Assembly: GCF_020012125.1 (NCBI RefSeq)
Contig: NZ_JAIFAG010000001.1
Location: 1,488,001 to 1,552,000, forward strand
From: Hymenobacter psoromatis
GTDB taxonomy: Bacteria; Bacteroidota; Bacteroidia; Cytophagales; Hymenobacteraceae
Length of the DNA stretch: 64,000 bases
Direction: 5' to 3'
The notes beneath the pieces are model-generated. The model saw only the letters and a program-made list of their open reading frames with translations. It did not search any database and was not told the DNA's origin. Position numbers and translations under genes: made by a program. Below are positions 27,251 through 35,095 of the stretch, piece by piece. The first letter of the stretch is position 1; each line of letters starts with the position of its first letter.

Positions 27251-27339
27251 AAAAAAGCTGGACGGTCGGGCGTCTCAAAAAACGGACGCTTTAGCAAACC
27301 TCCCGGCTTGGCTCTTCCACACTATGACTAGGTACGAGA

Positions 27340-27412
27340 AATTGTCTGATTCACTATTATAATTAATAAATAAATACATATTATTTTTAATAATTATTAA
27401 GAATACTGCATT
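27340..27412. other. Extremely AT-rich patch
   Basis: Within a GC-rich chromosome this stretch is almost only A and T (for example TTATTTTTAATAATTATTAAG at about 27380-27400). It directly precedes the recombinase relic. It could be a promoter, an old insertion boundary or a DNA-unwinding segment; nothing decides between these. Confidence 0.5.
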
Positions 27413-27423
27413 ATGCTTTTTGA

Positions 27424-27693
27424 GCTGAGTTTGAGCGCGACATTATCCGCGAACGTATCAAAGCCGGCCTGACGGCCGCACGGGCCCGGGGGCGCCAAGG
27501 TGGGCGGCCCAAAGTCCTCTCCAAACAGGTCCTTTCCAAAGCCCAGGCGGCTAAAACTTTCCACTTACAGCAAGACAGAACAGTAGCTGAAATCGGGCAG
27601 CTGCTCGGCATAGGCAGGGCCACTGTTTACCGCTGCTTAGCGCATTTAAGTGTCTCTACTGGTGAGAGCACGAGCGTAGTTCCTGGTCTTTAA
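27424..27693 (+). pseudogene. C-terminal relic of a serine recombinase (resolvase/invertase family)
   Basis: The 89 codons encode the end of a Tn3-resolvase/Hin-type recombinase: EFERDIIRERIKAGL, the linker ARARGRQGGRPK, and the DNA-binding helix-turn-helix TVAEIGQLLGIGRATVYRCL. The N-terminal catalytic domain with its serine is missing. Immediately upstream, LFEL appears in a different frame, so a frameshift as well as truncation is likely. It should be inactive as a recombinase. It stands at the left end of a segment bounded by inverted copies of a dispersed repeat. Confidence 0.8.
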
Positions 27694-27716
27694 CGCAGGA
27701 TTACGCTCAACAACCG

Positions 27717-29075
27717 TTAACCGGTAGTCGCATGGGGGAACCACAGCTGAAATCCACTGCCTGCCCCCTCTACGGAATGGACCTGAATGCTGCCCTGGTG
27801 CAGCTGCATGATTTGCTTGGCCAGGCTCAGCCCAATCCCGGAGCCGTTGGGACGGGTAGTGAAAAAAGGAATAAAGATGCTGTCCAGTACGTCGGCGGGA
27901 ATACCAGTCCCGTTGTCTTTCACCTCCATAACCACCCGTTCCTGTTCATCGGGCCAGGCCAGCAGGCTAATGCGAGGGTTGGGGGTTTGGGTAACTGCCT
28001 GCGCCGCATTGAGCACCAAATTGATGAGCACTTGCTCCAGTAAGTGGCCGTCGGCGTGCAACGTGAGGTGAGCGGGGCGCACGCTGATAACTACTTCGAT
28101 GCCTTGAGCGGTCAGCTGTTCCGCCAGTAGCTGATGGGTCGTCTGAAGCAATTCCTGCACGTAGAGGGTCGTGCGTTGCGGCGGGGCTAAGGTACTGAAG
28201 TCGCGGTACACCTGGGCGAAGCGCAGCAATCCTTCGCTGCGCTGCTGAATGATGCGAATGCCGGTGCGCACGTCGTCGAGCAGTTCGGTGGCGCTCGCAT
28301 CCGACTGCTGGGCTGCCTGCACATGGCGGCCCAACGAATCCGCCAGCGAAGCAATGGGGGCGACCGAGTTCATGATTTCGTGCGTCATCACCCGCAGTAG
28401 TTGCTGCCAGGCAGTGGTTTCGGTGTCGGCCAGGGCCTGGCTCACGTTCTTGAAAGCCAGGAGAGTAAATGCTTCGCCCCGCAGCTTAAACTGGGTGACG
28501 GACACGAGCAGCTGCACCGTTTGGAGGCCTACCGTCAGTTTCACCACCACGGGCTGGCCGGGCACTGCCCGGCAGATGGCTTCGTACAGCACCGGCTGCC
28601 GGGATTGTAGCCCCTTGATGTTTTTCAAATACGGCAGGTGCAGCGTCTGCTTGAACACCTCGTTCACCCAGGCCACGGTGCCCGCCGCGTCGTAGGATAC
28701 GATACCGGTATCGAGCAGCGCCAGGATGGTTTGCAGGTACTGAAACTGCCCTTCCTGCTCTGCCCGCAACTCCCGAAACGTGGCGTTGACTTGGTTGAAG
28801 GCCGCGTGCAAGGGCCGCAGCGCCACCGGGACGGACTGCGTCGGGTACTGCCGCGAAAAGTCGCGGTACTGGAGGGCTAGGGTAAAGTCGGCCAGGGCCT
28901 GCTGGCCGCGCGTCAGGTAGCGCGCCAGGTCTAGGACCAAAACTATCAGCAGCACCAGCGCCCCCAGAGCTAGCCCGTAGGCGTGGTACAGCGTGGCGTA
29001 CCCGCCCCCGGCCAACGCGGCCACCAGCAGTACTAACCGCCTCAGCAGGCGCACGTCCATGCGATTAAATATCAT
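27717..29075 (-). CDS. Sensor histidine kinase, NtrB-like
   Basis: A 452-residue kinase with two N-terminal membrane helices ([34 protein letters not shown]) and almost no periplasmic part, a PAS-like region (about 105-200), the phosphoacceptor in MTHEIMNSV, and an ATPase domain with [19 protein letters not shown] and GSGIGLSLA. It is cotranscribed with the NtrC-type regulator: starting at 29075 it overlaps that gene by 11 bases; an ATG at 29060 would leave a 4-base gap instead. It most likely phosphorylates that regulator and responds to a membrane or envelope signal. Confidence 0.9.
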   Translation of the reverse strand: MIFNRMDVRLLRRLVLLVAALAGGGYATLYHAYGLALGALVLLIVLVLDLARYLTRGQQALADFTLALQYRDFSRQYPTQSVPVALRPLHAAFNQVNATFRELRAEQEGQFQYLQTILALLDTGIVSYDAAGTVAWVNEVFKQTLHLPYLKNIKGLQSRQPVLYEAICRAVPGQPVVVKLTVGLQTVQLLVSVTQFKLRGEAFTLLAFKNVSQALADTETTAWQQLLRVMTHEIMNSVAPIASLADSLGRHVQAAQQSDASATELLDDVRTGIRIIQQRSEGLLRFAQVYRDFSTLAPPQRTTLYVQELLQTTHQLLAEQLTAQGIEVVISVRPAHLTLHADGHLLEQVLINLVLNAAQAVTQTPNPRISLLAWPDEQERVVMEVKDNGTGIPADVLDSIFIPFFTTRPNGSGIGLSLAKQIMQLHQGSIQVHSVEGAGSGFQLWFPHATTG

Positions 29076-30426
29076 GCTTGTCGAGCCGGCGGTAGAGGGC
29101 GGTGCGGGTGAGGCCCAGCTCCTTGGCCGCTTTGGTGAGGTTGCCCTGGTGGCGCTCAATGGCCTGCTGAATGATGTTTTTTTCTACTTCCATCAACGGC
29201 GGCGGCGGCTCCGCTACGGTCGCAGCCGCCGCCGATTCGGGGTTCCGAAACGAGAAATCGGCCGGGTGCAGCACGGAGCCAGCCCGCAGGATAACGGCCC
29301 GCTCCACGGCGTGTTGCAGCTCCCGCACGTTGCCGGGCCAGGCGTGCGCCCGGAGCTTGCGCAGGGCGGCGGCACTAAATTCCGGCACGGGTTGCCGGTT
29401 GCGGGCGGCGTACACCTGCGCGAAGTGCTGGGCCAGCAGGGGCACGTCGTCGTCGCGCTCGCGCAGGGGCGGCAACGTGATTTCGACCGTGTTGAGGCGA
29501 TACATTAAATCCTGGCGGAAGGCCCCGCGGGCCACCAGCGCGTGCAGCGGGGCGTTGGTGGCCGACAGCAGCCGGATGTCCACCGGCACGGGGACGTTGC
29601 TGCCCACGGGCACCACCTGGCGGCTTTGCAGGGCCGTGAGTAGCTTGGCTTGCTGCGGCAGGCCAATGTTGCCAATCTCGTCCAGAAACAGGGTCCCCCC
29701 GGTGGCCGCCTCAAACCGGCCCACGCGGCTGGCCTGGGCATCCGTGAACGCGCCCTTGGTGTGCCCGAACAGCTCGCTCTCAAACAACCCCTCGCTGAGC
29801 GCGGCCACGTCGGCGGCCACAAAGGGCCGGGCGGCGCGGCGCGACTGCTCGTGCAATGCTTTAGCTACCAATTCTTTACCGGTACCGTTCTCACCGAGTA
29901 GCAGCACGTTGGCTTCGGTGGGGGCGACCTTTTCGATGATGGCCCGCACGTCCTGCATGGCCGCCGACTCGCCCAGCAGGGCAGTAGTGGCGACCGGCTC
30001 AGGTGACTTTTTTGGGCTGCCCCCACTTTTGCTGTTGGTTTTAGGTTGGAGGGCGGCGGCCAGCGTTTGCAGCAGCTGGTCGTTGTGCCAGGGCTTGAGC
30101 AGGAAGTCGGTGGCACCAGCTTTAAGGGCGCGCACCGCCGTACGCACGTCGCCGTAGGCCGTGAGCAGGATAACGGCCGTGGTGGGGTCGTGCTCCAGGA
30201 TGCGGCCCAGCCAGTAAAAACCCTCGTTGCCCGTCGCCTGGCCGCTGCGGTAGTTCATATCGAGCAGCACGGCGTCGAAGGGCTGCTGGCGGAGCAGCGA
30301 AAGCAGCAGTTCCGGGTTTTTCTCCGTCACAACTTCCCGCACCTCGGTTTTGAGCAGCAGCTTAAGCGCGAACAGCACGTCGGGCTCGTCGTCTACCACC
30401 AGGATGCGGGCCTGCTTGAGAATCAT
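29065..30426 (-). CDS. NtrC-type response regulator with a GAFTDA loop
   Basis: A 453-residue regulator: receiver with VDDEPD and phosphoacceptor Asp56 (AVLLDMNYR), AAA+ domain with [19 protein letters not shown] and FRQDLMYRL, and a Fis-type helix-turn-helix ([20 protein letters not shown]). The sigma-54 contact loop reads GAFTDA instead of GAFTGA; the changed fifth residue might weaken or alter the contact. Its probable target is the divergent efflux operon at 33097, where two 20-bp direct repeats and a -24/-12-like site are found. A restriction-modification cassette now separates regulator and target. The ATG at 30426 puts the receiver strand at the N-terminus. Confidence 0.9.
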   Translation of the reverse strand: MILKQARILVVDDEPDVLFALKLLLKTEVREVVTEKNPELLLSLLRQQPFDAVLLDMNYRSGQATGNEGFYWLGRILEHDPTTAVILLTAYGDVRTAVRALKAGATDFLLKPWHNDQLLQTLAAALQPKTNSKSGGSPKKSPEPVATTALLGESAAMQDVRAIIEKVAPTEANVLLLGENGTGKELVAKALHEQSRRAARPFVAADVAALSEGLFESELFGHTKGAFTDAQASRVGRFEAATGGTLFLDEIGNIGLPQQAKLLTALQSRQVVPVGSNVPVPVDIRLLSATNAPLHALVARGAFRQDLMYRLNTVEITLPPLRERDDDVPLLAQHFAQVYAARNRQPVPEFSAAALRKLRAHAWPGNVRELQHAVERAVILRAGSVLHPADFSFRNPESAAAATVAEPPPPLMEVEKNIIQQAIERHQGNLTKAAKELGLTRTALYRRLDKHDI

Positions 30427-30501
30427 GAAAAAAGGTTGGGTAAAACGTAAAAGTCGGAGCTGGCGGGTACCCGTCCCAATCCAGGCCATATACAGGGGGG
30501 G

Positions 30502-30614
30502 CTCTCAGAAAACGGAAAATAGCGCACGTTAAGAGTTAAAAGGGGCTGCCAGAACTAGGTGTCGAGTCAAAACCTCCGACTCGGAGATTTTGCCCTATCT
30601 GTTTAACAGTACCC
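30502..30614 (+). repeat. Left arm of the inverted repeat framing the restriction-modification cassette
   Basis: About 113 bases from CTCTCAGAAAACGG to TTTAACAGTACCC. The reverse complement recurs at 32737-32850 with about 85 percent identity by hand alignment, one gap and mostly transitions. Each arm contains a small hairpin (here CTCCGA-C-TCGGAG). It lies 48 bases past the endonuclease stop. Confidence 0.85.
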
Positions 30615-30661
30615 AGAGTACGCCAATGCCCCGCATAGCTGAGGCATTGACTGTTAACTTA

Positions 30662-31597
30662 CTACTCTTCTGTTGGGGTAATTTCAAGTGGAACAGCATC
30701 TTCGTGCCTTAGAAAGGACCAAATATCAGTGCAAAGCAGATGGTCAAGGGTTTTAATATGGTCCTTGACAATGGGTTCCGTTTTCATATTCGGGCGAATA
30801 TCACAGTAATAAACCCCATCCAATGGGTTCAGCTTTACCGTGTAGCCCTTGAAATGACCCAGTAGGAACGTTGAGCTGATGCCATATTTTGGTGCCGTTC
30901 CTTTGCGCTGCACGTCGTTCAGAAAAATGGCGATGTGCGGAAGGTCGCTGCCAGTGATTTTAGAATATAAGAACTTATCCATAAATATTTTATCGATTCG
31001 GTCCTTACTGGTAGTCTTAACGCTACCAATGGCCTTTACATCGCCTTCGTAGCTGATAATCAGGTCGTGCTGGTAGTTCATCTTAAACTGCTCCACTCCA
31101 TCCACCACGACAGGCACCCGGACAGTGCCCGAAACGGCCGCTACCCCCATTTCCTGCAAAATGAGCTGCATCAGCCGCTCGAATAAATCGCCGTTAATCT
31201 TCCGGGCCGTGTTGCTCTCCCCAGCCGGTAGGCCATCCAGGGCAGCGCCAATGCTCTGCTGAATGCTATACACGGTGTTGTTTAGGCTGCTGCGCAGGCC
31301 AGCGTTATCTTCTATGTCCCGCAGGTTTTGCAGAGTAGAGATGAAATTTCCGCGAATGGCCCCGAACTCCGCAGCCTGGTACATCAATTGGGAATTGATG
31401 GGCCGGGTAATCTGAAAACCAGCAGTTTCGTCGTATTGCCAGAATCGGTAATGATTCTCGTTTTGTGATACAATAACCGCTTGCAAGTGCCCTGCTGCAA
31501 CAAAATCTAGGTAGTGTTGGCAGAAATCAATGTACCCCTGTAGGGTGGTGAAGTTGTCCTTGTTTCGGGCTCTAGTAGTAAGCTGGTTGATGGTCAT
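30662..31597 (-). CDS. Type II restriction endonuclease (probable)
   Basis: A 311-residue protein with no membrane segment, coupled by an ATGA overlap to an adenine methyltransferase. A PD-(D/E)XK-like core can be read in YQHDLIISYEGDVKAIGSVKTTSKDRID, where the Asp and SVKTTSKDR would be metal-site and catalytic residues. The later stretch IAIFLNDVQRKG and YTVKLNPLDGVYYCDIRP resemble known type II endonucleases. The recognition sequence cannot be told. Its composition is clearly lower in GC than neighbouring genes, indicating horizontal acquisition. Assignment rests on the partner gene plus motif, so it is likely but not certain. Confidence 0.75.
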   Translation of the reverse strand: MTINQLTTRARNKDNFTTLQGYIDFCQHYLDFVAAGHLQAVIVSQNENHYRFWQYDETAGFQITRPINSQLMYQAAEFGAIRGNFISTLQNLRDIEDNAGLRSSLNNTVYSIQQSIGAALDGLPAGESNTARKINGDLFERLMQLILQEMGVAAVSGTVRVPVVVDGVEQFKMNYQHDLIISYEGDVKAIGSVKTTSKDRIDKIFMDKFLYSKITGSDLPHIAIFLNDVQRKGTAPKYGISSTFLLGHFKGYTVKLNPLDGVYYCDIRPNMKTEPIVKDHIKTLDHLLCTDIWSFLRHEDAVPLEITPTEE

Positions 31598-32574
31598 CGG
31601 ATGGAGGTGCGGCGTTTATTGTTGTCAAAGTCGTATTTCTTCCACTTTCCAATGCTCCAATCTTCCACCAGTTCCAGGCGGTCGGCGGCCCAGCCCAGGT
31701 ACTCGGGAGCAATGTCACAGGCCAACCAGCGGCGCTTCAGTTGCTCCGCGCAAACGGCGGTAGTTCCCGAGCCCGAAAAGGGGTCCAGTACCGTGTCGCC
31801 CACGTTGGAAGATGCCAGGAGAATCTTGCGCACCAACTCTTCGGGCTTTTGGGTAGGGTGGGGCGTTTTTTCGTGCATGCCGTTGCACGTAGTCGGAATT
31901 TCCAGCACATCCTTGGGCTTGGCCCCATCAGGGTGCGGGTGCCAGACATGACTTTTCTCTTTGCCTTTGCCGAAGTTGCTTGTTTCCGCTTGGGGGTGCG
32001 TTGGGTACTTCAGCGTGTGCTCTCCGTAGGGAATGCGTACTTCGTCAATGTTAAACGTGTGGTCTTTCCCCTTGCGCAAATGCAGGATGCTCTCATGGCT
32101 TCTTCCCCAATCACTACCCAGGTTGGCCTTGTTCTTATAGTGCCAGATAATCCACCGGCACCCTTTGAAGAACTTCATCGAGGGCGCTTTGAGGTCGGCC
32201 AGAATTTCGGAGAAGCCGCAGATGTACAGCGTACCGTTTGGCCGCAGCACACGCGCCGCTTGCTCAATCCAAAGTATTGACCAATCAACGTAGGCTTGGT
32301 GACTCTCAAAAGTATCCCAATCTGCTTTTTTGATATTGTAAGGCGGGTCAGCAAAAATCAGGTTCACTGATTCAGCCGGTAGTGATTGCATCCAGGCGAT
32401 GGAATCCCCCAGCCATAGGGTGCCGTTTAGGTGCTGATAGAAAGGCTGAGGTGTGGTTGTTTCAGGGTTTATTTCAACTCGGTGCCCTTTGGGGGCAGGA
32501 GCAGCAAACAAGGAAGGTGAATTAAGTTGTTTTGAGGATTTATTGCGGGAATATGTTTTCGTTTCTGCCTTCAT
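31594..32574 (-). CDS. DNA adenine methyltransferase, beta class, of the restriction-modification system
   Basis: A 326-residue N6-adenine methyltransferase. Motif IV ADPPYNI comes first (about residue 75) and the AdoMet-binding motif DPFSGSGTT near the C-terminus, the order that defines the beta class (as in HinfI, MboII or CcrM relatives); HPTQKPEELV precedes it as motif X. It protects host DNA from the endonuclease encoded 4 bases overlapping downstream. The ATG at 32574 is preferred; one 14 codons upstream is possible. GC is lower than in surrounding genes. The target sequence cannot be told from the protein alone. Confidence 0.88.
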   Translation of the reverse strand: MKAETKTYSRNKSSKQLNSPSLFAAPAPKGHRVEINPETTTPQPFYQHLNGTLWLGDSIAWMQSLPAESVNLIFADPPYNIKKADWDTFESHQAYVDWSILWIEQAARVLRPNGTLYICGFSEILADLKAPSMKFFKGCRWIIWHYKNKANLGSDWGRSHESILHLRKGKDHTFNIDEVRIPYGEHTLKYPTHPQAETSNFGKGKEKSHVWHPHPDGAKPKDVLEIPTTCNGMHEKTPHPTQKPEELVRKILLASSNVGDTVLDPFSGSGTTAVCAEQLKRRWLACDIAPEYLGWAADRLELVEDWSIGKWKKYDFDNNKRRTSIR

Positions 32575-32736
32575 CAAGAACTCTTTTTGAGCAATGTGTA
32601 GAGCTGAACAGGACACTAGAGTTTACCTGAAAGCTGTTCCAAACCACTAAAGTAGGTAATTTAAGTGAGTGCCTGCCGAAGAAAACAGGGGCATCTTACC
32701 GGAAAAATACCACGTCGGATACGGCCCACCTAGAAA

Positions 32737-32850
32737 GGGTATTGTTAAACAGATAGGGCATAACCTCCGAATTAGAGGTTTCGACTCGACACTTAGCCCT
32801 GGCAGCCCCCTTTTAGCCCTTAATGTACTCTATTCTCCGTTTTCTGAGAG
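32737..32850 (-). repeat. Right arm of the inverted repeat framing the restriction-modification cassette
   Basis: Reverse complement of 30502-30614 at about 85 percent identity. It starts 163 bases upstream of the methyltransferase start and so may include the cassette promoter. The 32617-33096 gap holds this arm, the activator repeats and the efflux promoter candidate, and no gene. Confidence 0.85.
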
Positions 32851-32928
32851 GACCTCATAAATCGTGCAGGCTTCGAAAAATACTGGGTTTCAGTCGACCA
32901 GGCCGTTTTCTGTCCGTCAACAGATTCG

Positions 32929-32971
32929 AACTGTATCAGAACCGAACGGTCAACTGTATCAAAACCGGACG
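32929..32971. promoter_or_regulatory. Two 20-bp direct repeats, candidate upstream activator sites of the efflux operon
   Basis: AACTGTATCA(G/A)AACCG(A/G)ACG occurs at 32929-32948 and 32952-32971, 18 of 20 bases identical, with a 23-base period. The pair is 64-106 bases upstream of the -24/-12-like site, the usual place for activator sites of NtrC-type regulators. The likely binder is the regulator at 29065-30426. Confidence 0.6.
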
Positions 32972-33034
32972 CTCGGCAGCAACTGGCAACCAGGACTCAA
33001 AAGCAGACTGCTGATTAGCAAGCGTTTGTGAGTA

Positions 33035-33050
33035 AGGCACTGTTCTTGGC
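33035..33050 (+). promoter_or_regulatory. Sigma-54-like promoter of the efflux operon
   Basis: AGGCAC, five bases, TTGGC: correct GG-N10 spacing with one change in the -24 hexamer and G for C in the -12 dinucleotide. It predicts a start near 33062, 35 bases before the first gene, and has direct repeats upstream at activator distance. The -12 mismatch keeps confidence moderate. Confidence 0.4.
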
Positions 33051-33096
33051 ACCTCTGGTCAATAGCTTTTTGCAGCTAGTGCCTGCGCCGAACTGA

Positions 33097-34356
33097 ATGG
33101 ATATTCTGACACCGAAGAAAAGATGGTCGTGGGTGGTCCGCTGGTGGTGGCTGGGGGCCCTGCTGCTGGCGGGCACGGGCGCGGCCAGCCGCTACTGGCC
33201 CCGGCCGGGGCAACGGCTGCACGTTGCGGCCAGCCGGTTGACCATCAGCCCCGTCACGCGGGGTAATTTTCAGGAATTTACAGCTATCGATGGGGTCGTG
33301 CAGCCGCTGCGCACCGTGTACCTGGACGCGGCGGAGGCCGGCACCGTGCAGCAGGTACTGGTAGAGGAAGGCACCACCCTAACGGCGGGCCAGCCCCTGC
33401 TGCAGCTGGCCAACCCCGACCTGCAACTGGAAATGGTGAACCGCGAAACGGCCGTGTACGACCTGATGAACAACCTGCGCAACACCCGCAACCAGCTGCT
33501 GCAAAACCGCATCCTGCGCCAGAATCAGCTGGCCGACATCGACTTCCAACTGGCCGAGGCCCGGCGGGTGTTTGACACCAACCAGGTGCTCTACGACCAG
33601 AAGGTGATTGCGCGGCAGGACTACCTGCAAAGCCAGAACACCTACCGCTACCAGCTGCGCCGGCGGCAGCTCACGCAGCAGACCCTGCGCCAGGATTCGG
33701 TGGCCATGCTGCAGCAGCTGGGCACCATGCAGGAATCGGTGCGGCGCATGACCAGCAACCTGGCCCTGATGCGACGCAAGATGGACGACCTGCTGCTACG
33801 GGCCCCGGTGGGCGGGCGGCTCAGCTCGCTGGCCGCGGAAGTGGGCGAGGCCAAGACGCGGGGCCAGCGCCTGGGGCAGATTGACGCGCTGGCGGGCGTG
33901 AAACTACACGCCGCAGTGGACGAGTTTTACATTGCCCGCATCGCAGCCGGTCAGGTAGGCGAAGTGGTGGTGGATGGCCAGGCGTATGCCTTGCGCGTGA
34001 CCAAAATCTTCGCGCAGGTGGCCAAAGGCCTGCAAATCGACTTGGCCTTTACCGGCACCCCGCCACCGGGCCTGCGGCGGGGCCAGACCCTGCCCATCCG
34101 GCTGGCACTGAGTGCAAAAGCCCCGGCGGTGCTGCTACCTAGAGGGGGCTTTTACCAGCAAACGGTGGGCAACTGGGCCTTTCGGCTGGATGCCGATGGC
34201 AGCCAGGCCGAGCGGGTAGCCATCCGGCTAGGGCGGCAGAACCCTGACTATTACGAAGTGCTGGCGGGCTTGCGGCCCGGTGACCAAGTGGTAACGTCCA
34301 GCTACGAAGGCTACGCCGACCAGCAGGAGCTGGTGCTGGATAAGGACCGTCCCTAG
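33097..34356 (+). CDS. Periplasmic adaptor subunit (HlyD/MacA type) of an efflux system
   Basis: A 419-residue membrane-fusion protein with one N-terminal helix (WWWLGALLLAGTGAAS). It has the biotinyl-lipoyl-like half motifs (VEEGTTLTAGQPLLQL and LLLRAPVGGRLSSL), a long coiled-coil hairpin between them (about 125-230), and a C-terminal beta-barrel and membrane-proximal domain (GLRPGDQVVTSSYEGY). It would bridge the inner-membrane transporter to an outer-membrane channel; no TolC-like gene is in the window. It starts the operon, 24 bases before the ATPase gene, and likely answers to the divergent NtrC-type regulator. Confidence 0.88.
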   Translation: MDILTPKKRWSWVVRWWWLGALLLAGTGAASRYWPRPGQRLHVAASRLTISPVTRGNFQEFTAIDGVVQPLRTVYLDAAEAGTVQQVLVEEGTTLTAGQPLLQLANPDLQLEMVNRETAVYDLMNNLRNTRNQLLQNRILRQNQLADIDFQLAEARRVFDTNQVLYDQKVIARQDYLQSQNTYRYQLRRRQLTQQTLRQDSVAMLQQLGTMQESVRRMTSNLALMRRKMDDLLLRAPVGGRLSSLAAEVGEAKTRGQRLGQIDALAGVKLHAAVDEFYIARIAAGQVGEVVVDGQAYALRVTKIFAQVAKGLQIDLAFTGTPPPGLRRGQTLPIRLALSAKAPAVLLPRGGFYQQTVGNWAFRLDADGSQAERVAIRLGRQNPDYYEVLAGLRPGDQVVTSSYEGYADQQELVLDKDRP

Positions 34357-34380
34357 GCAACTAAAATTGACCAGTAAAGC

Positions 34381-35073
34381 ATGGAACTCATGATTAAGAC
34401 CGAAAACCTGGAAAAGGTGTACCGCACCGAGGAGGTGCAAACCAAGGCGCTGAACCACGTTTCGCTGACGGTGGAGCAGGGGGAGTTTGTGGCCATCATG
34501 GGTCCCTCGGGCTGCGGCAAATCGACGCTGCTCAACCTGTTGGGCCTGCTCGATGAGCCCGACGGCGGCAGCCTGCAACTGCTGGGCACCGAAACCAGCC
34601 GCTACTCGGAGCGGCAGCGGGCCGAGCTGCGCAAGCGCAGCCTGGGCTTCGTGTTTCAGAGCTTCAACCTGATTGACGAGCTGACGGTGTTTGAGAACGT
34701 GGAGCTGCCCCTGCGCTACCTCGGCGTGGGGGCCGCCGAGCGGCGGCAGCGGGTGGAGCGGGTGCTGGAAAAAATGCAGCTGCTGCACCGGCGCAACCAC
34801 TTTCCGCTGCAACTCTCGGGCGGGCAGCAGCAGCGCGTGGCCGTAGCCCGCGCCGTGGTGAATGCCCCGCCGCTCCTGCTGGCCGACGAGCCCACCGGCA
34901 ACCTCGACTCGGCCAGCAGCCACGACGTGCTGGGCCTGCTGACCGAATTGAACGAGGCGGGTACCACCGTGCTCATGGTCACGCACTCCGAGCACGACGC
35001 CCGGTACGCCCGGCGCGTCATCCGCCTGCTTGACGGGCAGGTGGTGCTGGAAAATAGCCGCGGCCAATTCTGA
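34381..35073 (+). CDS. ABC transporter ATPase, MacB/LolD type
   Basis: A 230-residue ATPase with Walker A GPSGCGKST, Q-loop FQSFNLIDELT, signature LSGGQQQRVA, Walker B LLLADEPTGNLD and switch histidine in VTHSEHDA. It is the LolD/MacB kind that energises FtsX-type permeases. It sits between the adaptor gene and the permease gene (22 bases on), all in one operon. In-frame ATGs at 34381 and 34390 are both possible starts. Complete and apparently functional. Confidence 0.93.
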   Translation: MELMIKTENLEKVYRTEEVQTKALNHVSLTVEQGEFVAIMGPSGCGKSTLLNLLGLLDEPDGGSLQLLGTETSRYSERQRAELRKRSLGFVFQSFNLIDELTVFENVELPLRYLGVGAAERRQRVERVLEKMQLLHRRNHFPLQLSGGQQQRVAVARAVVNAPPLLLADEPTGNLDSASSHDVLGLLTELNEAGTTVLMVTHSEHDARYARRVIRLLDGQVVLENSRGQF

Positions 35074-35095
35074 ACGCCTACCCCCCTTTTCGGCC

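Noticed and set aside
30494..32858. Target-site duplication around the R-M cassette
   Set aside because: Bases just outside the two arms (a run of G on the left, GACCTC on the right) do not match, so no duplication can be claimed and the mode of movement stays open.
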